The notes beneath the pieces are model-generated. The model made no database searches. It worked only from the letters and a program-made list of their open reading frames with translations, and was not told where the DNA came from. Positions 59,621-64,000 of a stretch of 64,000 nt of DNA are shown here, piece after piece. Origin of the DNA: Chryseobacterium sp. BGARF1. GTDB lineage: Bacteria > Bacteroidota > Bacteroidia > Flavobacteriales > Weeksellaceae. The translations under genes and the position numbers were made by a program. The stretch is from NCBI RefSeq assembly GCF_001677955.1, contig NZ_LELA01000043.1, forward strand, positions 62,001 through 126,000, given 5' to 3'. The stretch's first letter is position 1. Every line of letters begins with the position of its first letter.

Positions 59621-60556
59621 ATGAAAAGAATCTTTCTACTATCTTCAGTTCTATTTTCTTTATTCGCAAAAGCACAAACACCAAGTTATGTTCCGTTTTC
59701 AGGATTAGTTGCCTGGTGGGGTTTTAGCGGCAGTGCAATCGATTACAGTGGGAATTCAAATGATTTAACTGTCAATGGAGCAACGTTGACGGCAGACCGT
59801 AACGGAACCGCAAATTCAGCCTACGCTTTCAACGGAAGTAGCGGACATTTAACAAGATCCACTCTTTCTTACAATTTTGCACAAAGCGGAACTTATTCAA
59901 TATCATTCTGGATGAAAAAAACCGGAAATTCTGAAGGCGTAGCAATGATGAGTGGCTCAAACACAGGAGGCAACTTCATTTGGCTTCTACAATGCGATGC
60001 TACAAAAACTATTTTTGGAACCAATAAACAAGGAGAATCCTGGACTTGGGCAAACGGACCCAATTATTCTACCACCGCATGGGAACATTTCGTAGCCGTT
60101 TACAACGCTCAAACCATGCAGCTTTACAAAAACGGAACCTTAGTAGCAACCACTACGAACACCTACACCAACTCAACATCAGCCGCAATGCCTTTTTATA
60201 TTGGAAGAGCGATTGGCGGTGGAAATATTGCTGCAAGTATTGATGATGTAGGAATTTGGAGCAGAGCACTTTCTACAACTGAAATTGCACAATTATACAG
60301 CAGTAATCTTTCAACAAGTGATATAAAATCTACAAAAGCCAATATCAGTATTGCTCCAAACCCAGTAAATGATATCCTGTATGTAAATATTCCCTTAAAA
60401 GGTAAAAATACATACAAGATTATTGATGTTAACGGCAGAGCAGTATTAAAAGGAGAATTAAATGATTCAAAAAACATTAATGTTTCTCTTCTTACAAAAG
60501 GAGCCTATTTCCTTGAAGTTGAAGGCATATCTAGTTTAAAGTTTATAAAAAAATAA
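59621..60556 (+). CDS. LamG-domain T9SS type A cargo
   Basis: A 311-residue secreted protein. The signal peptide ends near residue 19 (LFAKAQ). Residues about 28-225 form a concanavalin-like LamG domain (VAWWGFSGSAIDYSGNSNDLTV, AYAFNGSSGHLTRS, WEHFVAVYNAQTMQLYKNGT, ASIDDVGIWSRALSTTEIAQLY). The last 75 residues are a type A sorting domain (ISIAPNPVNDILYVNI, IIDVNGRAVLKGE, LLTKGAYFLEVEG). The protein is probably exported by the type IX system and may bind glycans. Single gene with its own terminator. Confidence 0.9.
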   Translation: MKRIFLLSSVLFSLFAKAQTPSYVPFSGLVAWWGFSGSAIDYSGNSNDLTVNGATLTADRNGTANSAYAFNGSSGHLTRSTLSYNFAQSGTYSISFWMKKTGNSEGVAMMSGSNTGGNFIWLLQCDATKTIFGTNKQGESWTWANGPNYSTTAWEHFVAVYNAQTMQLYKNGTLVATTTNTYTNSTSAAMPFYIGRAIGGGNIAASIDDVGIWSRALSTTEIAQLYSSNLSTSDIKSTKANISIAPNPVNDILYVNIPLKGKNTYKIIDVNGRAVLKGELNDSKNINVSLLTKGAYFLEVEGISSLKFIKK

Positions 60557-60562
60557 CAAATA

Positions 60563-60600
60563 AAAACCGCTTCAATTTGAATTTTGAAGCGGTTTTATTT
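60563..60600. terminator. Bidirectional terminator
   Basis: A perfect 13-base-pair stem AAAACCGCTTCAA/TTGAAGCGGTTTT with flanking A- and T-runs, between two converging genes. Confidence 0.9.
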
Positions 60601-60620
60601 TTATCAATCATAATCCTCAA

Positions 60621-62159
60621 TCATTTCTGCGGCATCACCTTATAGGTAGGATCTTCCTGAATATTTACGTCAATTACTGCTTCAGCATTTTTCAACATTT
60701 TCCAACAATCTTCGCTAAGATATTTTAAATGTAATTTTTTGTTTTGCTGAGCATATTTTTTAGAAAGCTTGTCTAAAGCGTCGATTGCACTCATATCAAC
60801 AATTCTGCTTTCTTTGAAATCAATAACCACTTCCTCTGGATCATTTTCAGGATCAAATTTATCGGTAAAGGTGGTAACAGAACCGAAAAAAAGAGGTCCA
60901 AAAATCTCGTAATATTTTACACCATTTTCATCAATATATTTTCTTGCACGAATTCTTTTGGCATTATCCCAGGCAAAAACTAGGGCTGAAATAACCACTC
61001 CAATTAAAACAGCTAAAGCCAGATTGTGCAACACTATCGTGATTAAAGCTACTGTAATTCCCACAAAAATATCTGATTTTGGCATTTTATTGACAATCCT
61101 AATCGAAACCCATTGAAATGTACTTATTGCAACCATCATCATTACACCCACCAAAGCAGCCATCGGAATTTTTTCTATAAACGGAGCTCCGACAAGGATG
61201 ATAATTAAAATAGTAATGGATGCAATTATTCCAGAAAGTCTAGCCCTTGAACCGGCATTTAGATTTACCAAAGTTTGGGCAACCATTGCACAACCTCCCA
61301 TTCCACCGAAGAATCCGTTTGCAATATTAGCTAAACCCTGAGCGACAGATTCTTTATTGGCACTTCCTTTTGAATTGGTAATTTCATCGACCATTGACAG
61401 CGTCAAAAGAGATTCTATCAAACCAACACCCGCCATAATCAAAGCATAAGGAAAAATAATCTGCAAAGTTTCTAATGAAAAAGGAAGCTTTGGGATATGG
61501 AAACTTGGTAAACTACCACTTATATTGGCAATATCGGCCACTGTCTTCGTATTAATTCCAAAGCCTAAAACGATTCCAAAAACAACTAATATCGCAACTA
61601 AAGAAGCAGGAACTACTTTTGTTATTTTTGGAAAAAAATAAACAATAACAATCGTCACAGCCGTTAAACCCAACATGATATATAAAGATGTTCCTTGAAG
61701 CCAATTGACAACTCCGTTTGCATCGACAAATTTAAACTGCTCCACTTGAGCCATAAAAATAATGACGGCTAAACCATTTAGAAAACCATACATTACAGGC
61801 TGCGGAATGAGTCTAACAAATTTTCCTAATTTAAAAATCCCTACAAAAAGCTGTAAAACTCCGGCTAAAATTACGGTGGCAAAGAGATATTCTATTCCGT
61901 GAGATTGTATTAACGCAATTAAAACAACGATTGTTGCTCCTGCTCCGCCGGAAACCATTCCTGGACGGCCACCCAAAACCGCAGTTACCAACCCCATCAT
62001 GAAAGCTGCATACAATCCGACTAATGGAGAAAGCCCTGCCAAAATTGCAAATGAAAGCGATTCAGGAATCATGGTCATCGCAACGGTAAAACCAGCTAAA
62101 ACCTCATTTTTAAGATTTATTTTTTTGGAAAAGTCAAATAAAGCTAAAGACGGCATCAT
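60621..62159 (-). CDS. SulP-family anion transporter with STAS domain
   Basis: A 512-residue inner-membrane transporter. About twelve helices are visible, with the SulP blocks GFTVAMTMIPESLSFAILAGLSP near 22-44, GLYAAFMMGLVTAVLGGRPGM and FFGGMGGCAMVAQTLVNLNAGSR near 290. A C-terminal STAS domain (residues about 410-510) contains VDMSAIDALDKLSKK. Substrates of SulP proteins include sulfate, bicarbonate and dicarboxylates and cannot be chosen here. A perfect 15-base inverted repeat lies 40 bases upstream of its start. Confidence 0.93.
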   Translation of the reverse strand: MMPSLALFDFSKKINLKNEVLAGFTVAMTMIPESLSFAILAGLSPLVGLYAAFMMGLVTAVLGGRPGMVSGGAGATIVVLIALIQSHGIEYLFATVILAGVLQLFVGIFKLGKFVRLIPQPVMYGFLNGLAVIIFMAQVEQFKFVDANGVVNWLQGTSLYIMLGLTAVTIVIVYFFPKITKVVPASLVAILVVFGIVLGFGINTKTVADIANISGSLPSFHIPKLPFSLETLQIIFPYALIMAGVGLIESLLTLSMVDEITNSKGSANKESVAQGLANIANGFFGGMGGCAMVAQTLVNLNAGSRARLSGIIASITILIIILVGAPFIEKIPMAALVGVMMMVAISTFQWVSIRIVNKMPKSDIFVGITVALITIVLHNLALAVLIGVVISALVFAWDNAKRIRARKYIDENGVKYYEIFGPLFFGSVTTFTDKFDPENDPEEVVIDFKESRIVDMSAIDALDKLSKKYAQQNKKLHLKYLSEDCWKMLKNAEAVIDVNIQEDPTYKVMPQK

Positions 62160-62201
62160 TATATATTATAATATTATTGAAAATTACATAAATTAATTAT
62201 T

Positions 62202-62239
62202 AAATATAAAATAGTTCATAAATAAACTATTTTATATTT
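62202..62239. promoter_or_regulatory. Perfect 15-base inverted repeat upstream of SulP
   Basis: AAATATAAAATAGTT and its exact reverse complement flank an 8-base spacer. The pair lies 43 bases upstream of the SulP start codon and is AT-only except at two positions. A protein-binding site or a leftward structure is possible. Confidence 0.5.
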
Positions 62240-62487
62240 TCATTTAATCAAAAAAGAATTTTATTATTCCTTTTGCAAAAATAAGACTTCTCAATTACTA
62301 TTAGGTCAACAAAGATTACTATTCATCAACTGTTGAATTGTATTGTATTGAAAATGTATAAGAAAGAAGTAATATGAATTTTGATAACATTGCATTATAC
62401 CCTATTTTAACACCCTATTATCAACATAAATTAAATTTTATTAACGTACGAATAAAAAAATAATAGTGATTTATTCGTCTTTTTTTT

Positions 62488-62495
62488 TTAAATTT
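62488..62495 (+). promoter_or_regulatory. Possible -7 box in the divergent region
   Basis: TAAATTTG, an exact TAnnTTTG, about 380 bases upstream of the first HTH gene. No TTG box; a long leader would follow. Confidence 0.3.
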
Positions 62496-62764
62496 GAAGA
62501 ACAAATAAGACAAGTATTAATTATACTTGAACAATACTATATTAAATCGTCTAGTATAACAGCGATAGAGAATTTTTAATAAATTTAAGTAAGGTCAAAT
62601 TTTTATTAAATCACTCTTTAAGTAATTGTTGTAAGATATATAGATTATATATATAATTTTATATTTTGTTTGTAAACCAATCACAAAACACAAATTGCTG
62701 AAAATCAATTTTTTACAATCAACCAAACATTAAATATTGTAAAGTAATTAGACAGCTATTTTTA

Positions 62765-62817
62765 AGAGCAACTCACAACCATGTAGAAATTGTTTCACAA
62801 TTTAATTACAGGGCTCT
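62765..62817 (+). promoter_or_regulatory. Structured leader upstream of the HTH pair
   Basis: Outer arms AGAGC/GCTCT enclose inner arms AAATTGT-TTC-ACAATTT (62787-62803). The element lies 60 bases before the first HTH start codon and has no T-run, so it is not a standard terminator. Confidence 0.4.
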
Positions 62818-62876
62818 CAAAATCATTCATTTACTCCACAAATACGATTAATTTAAAAAAAAGCGATTATCAATAA

Positions 62877-63296
62877 ATGTTATACAAAAACATACATATA
62901 GGTAAGTACATTAAGGAAATGGTAGACCACAAAAACATTTCTATAGAAAGAATCTGTAATTTTCTTGCAAAAGATGAAGAATTTGTTGAGAACATATACG
63001 AAAGCAAATCAATAGACACAGATATCTTATTAAGATGGAGCAAACTGCTAGAATATGATTTTTTCAGGTTATACAGCTCACATTTGATACTATATGCTCC
63101 TCCAGCAGCACTAAACAAAACCGATACCTCAAAGTCTAACAAAACACCACAATTCAGAAAAAATATTTACACTCAGGAAATAAAAAATTTCATTTTAAGC
63201 AAAATCGAGTCTGGCGAAATGACCCAAGCTGAGGTAATTAGAGAATATTCTATTCCAAAGAGCACATTACACCGTTGGATTCAGAAAAAAATATAA
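62877..63296 (+). CDS. Small HTH protein, first of a pair
   Basis: A 139-residue protein with two parts. The N-terminal half (KYIKEMVDHKNISIERICNFL and ILLRWSKLLEYDFFRLY) looks like an XRE-type helix bundle. The C-terminal half (FRKNIYTQEIKNFILSKIESG, then AEVIREYSIPKSTLHRWI) is a homeodomain-like HTH similar to the DNA-binding part of transposases. From memory, close relatives are multicopy in Chryseobacterium genomes and sometimes labelled transposase. No catalytic DDE domain is present. Confidence 0.7.
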   Translation: MLYKNIHIGKYIKEMVDHKNISIERICNFLAKDEEFVENIYESKSIDTDILLRWSKLLEYDFFRLYSSHLILYAPPAALNKTDTSKSNKTPQFRKNIYTQEIKNFILSKIESGEMTQAEVIREYSIPKSTLHRWIQKKI

Positions 63297-63319
63297 TCAA
63301 CCAAAATCACACTATTTTT

Positions 63320-63652
63320 ATGAGACCAAATTACAACAGGATCTACCAAGATCTTTTACAACAACAGTATCCGGAAAAGCTGGAATGCCCTAAAATTAAA
63401 GAACATTTAAGCAGATTAGACTCAACGGAAGAGATTTTAAAGCTGAATCAAAGACTTTTTAAACAAAACAAAGAGACTTCTAAAACCAACCAGCAGCTTA
63501 AAACCTACGACAAAAAAACCATGATGAAGCTTCTGACTTATCAGAAAAAGCACGATTTCTCTACCAGTTTTATGTCGAGAAAATACAACATCAGCCGAAC
63601 TACTTTTTCTAAATGGAAAAAAATACTTGAAAAAGAGCTTCAGCCAATTTAA
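63320..63652 (+). CDS. Small HTH protein, second of the pair
   Basis: A 110-residue protein with the start at the ATG at 63320 (MRPNYNRIYQDLLQQQYPEK); an extension overlaps the first HTH gene. Residues about 60-105 form a homeodomain-like HTH (MMKLLTYQKKHDFSTSFMSRKYNISRTTFSKW). The first gene ends 24 bases upstream, so they are co-transcribed. The two HTH segments share the pattern K-Y-N/S-I-S/P-x-T-x-x-K/R-W, suggesting related binding. Role unknown. Confidence 0.7.
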   Translation: MRPNYNRIYQDLLQQQYPEKLECPKIKEHLSRLDSTEEILKLNQRLFKQNKETSKTNQQLKTYDKKTMMKLLTYQKKHDFSTSFMSRKYNISRTTFSKWKKILEKELQPI

Positions 63653-63664
63653 AAAAGTATAACA

Positions 63665-63697
63665 AAAAAAACACTACATTTTCAGTAGTGTTTTTTT
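63665..63697. terminator. Bidirectional terminator
   Basis: AAAAAAACACTAC pairs perfectly with GTAGTGTTTTTTT around ATTTTCA, between the HTH pair and the converging partial gene. Confidence 0.9.
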
Positions 63698-63707
63698 ATC
63701 ATCCTTT

Positions 63708-64000
63708 TCAATTTTTATTTAAAACATCTTTTATTCCATCGAGACCTTCGCTGAATTGAGCTAATAATGCAATCACCTGCATCATTCGGTCATTTTCACC
63801 TAAACCTTTTATTGCTTTATTCTTTACAAAAGTTTTTTTAATTTCTTGCCAACGCGAATTTTCATCTTCCGAAAGTATATTCATCAATTCCTTCAATTTA
63901 AGCATATTCGCTTCTGCTCCGGTTGTTAATGTTTGAGATTCATTTTGGTAATGATTTAAAACAATCTGCAGTACTTCTTCCTCTTTTAAAATCGGCTGAA
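63708..64000 (-). CDS. C-terminal end of an unidentified protein
   Basis: The frame is open from the window edge and ends at the TGA at 63708. It encodes 97 residues, QPILKEEEVLQIVLNHYQ at the edge side and IALLAQFSEGLDGIKDVLNKN at the end, largely alpha-helical. The methionine at 63905 is internal and not a start. I do not recognise the family; the N-terminal part lies outside the window. Confidence 0.7.
   Translation of the reverse strand, partial: QPILKEEEVLQIVLNHYQNESQTLTTGAEANMLKLKELMNILSEDENSRWQEIKKTFVKNKAIKGLGENDRMMQVIALLAQFSEGLDGIKDVLNKN

Larger units (their letters stand above)
62160..62876. other. Long AT-rich divergent region
   Basis: 717 bases between the SulP gene and the HTH pair. 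It holds the inverted repeat at 62202-62239, two direct repeats of ACCCTATT (62399, 62412), a TAnnTTTG -7 box at 62488 and a structured segment at 62765-62817. I see no gene. Its length for a small HTH gene suggests regulatory content or a boundary. Confidence 0.55.

Noticed and set aside
62870..63142. Minus-strand 90-codon frame
   Set aside because: It lies entirely opposite the first HTH gene, which has clear protein character.
62877..63652. Complete insertion sequence
   Set aside because: Neither protein has a DDE or recombinase domain and no flanking inverted repeats or target duplications were found.

Overview
The window looks like chromosomal sequence from an AT-rich Flavobacteriia bacterium, most like Chryseobacterium and its relatives (Weeksellaceae). 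This rests on recognising gldL/gldK, PorZ and two kinds of type IX secretion (T9SS) sorting domain, on Bacteroidetes promoters of the form TTG-N19-21-TAnnTTTG, on DUF4270 lipoproteins, and on weak or absent Shine-Dalgarno sites. The genus is an inference from protein character and not from a database search.

Layout. 1-7.0 kb: gldL (cut by the edge) and gldK, then a leftward operon of a glycogen-synthase-like N-domain, a DUF4270 lipoprotein and glmS, divergent from panC. 7.0-8.6 kb: tRNA-Lys, tRNA-Leu, tRNA-Lys, then aroK and an S4 RNA-binding protein. 8.6-17 kb: a lipoprotein, a membrane glutamate-synthase-like protein, mtaB, small stress-type proteins, a large T9SS type B cargo and a nuclease-like protein. 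17-29 kb: a glycogen-phosphorylase-like protein that lacks the PLP lysine, a DPP-IV peptidase, a toxin-antitoxin pair, three POT peptide transporters interrupted by a YhcG-type nuclease, and a thioredoxin. DPP-IV releases di- and tripeptides in the periplasm and the POT proteins can import them, so this stretch reads as a peptide-utilisation region. 29-44 kb: recG, acetyltransferases, dapA, a 5'-nucleotidase split into two genes, porZ-recO, an SDR, DUF1684, mqo, gpsA and a LytM peptidase. 44-50 kb: an Rrf2/NAD(P)-binding pair, a serine hydrolase with an NTF2-like front domain, an HTH membrane regulator, lipoproteins, an FKBP isomerase and a catalase-like protein. 50.4-56.5 kb: a compact tellurite-resistance-type (Ter) island with HAD, phosphoribosyltransferase, TerD, TelA, an unknown protein, TerD and TerC. 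56.5-64 kb: a short leader-like ORF and terminator ahead of a second EF-G, a LamG T9SS cargo, a SulP transporter, a pair of small HTH proteins, and the end of an unidentified gene.

The best candidates for something under-described are: (1) the Ter island, which joins TerD/TerC/TelA to a phosphoribosyltransferase, a HAD phosphatase and an unknown 307-residue protein; (2) the leader ORF and intrinsic terminator upstream of the EF-G paralogue, which could be ribosome-sensing attenuation; (3) two glycogen-enzyme relatives that lack key catalytic residues; and (4) a set of intergenic heptamer tandem arrays, several lying a few bases beyond stop codons, together with large palindromes, one of them inside a coding sequence. 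No CRISPR array, rRNA operon, prophage or complete insertion sequence was seen.
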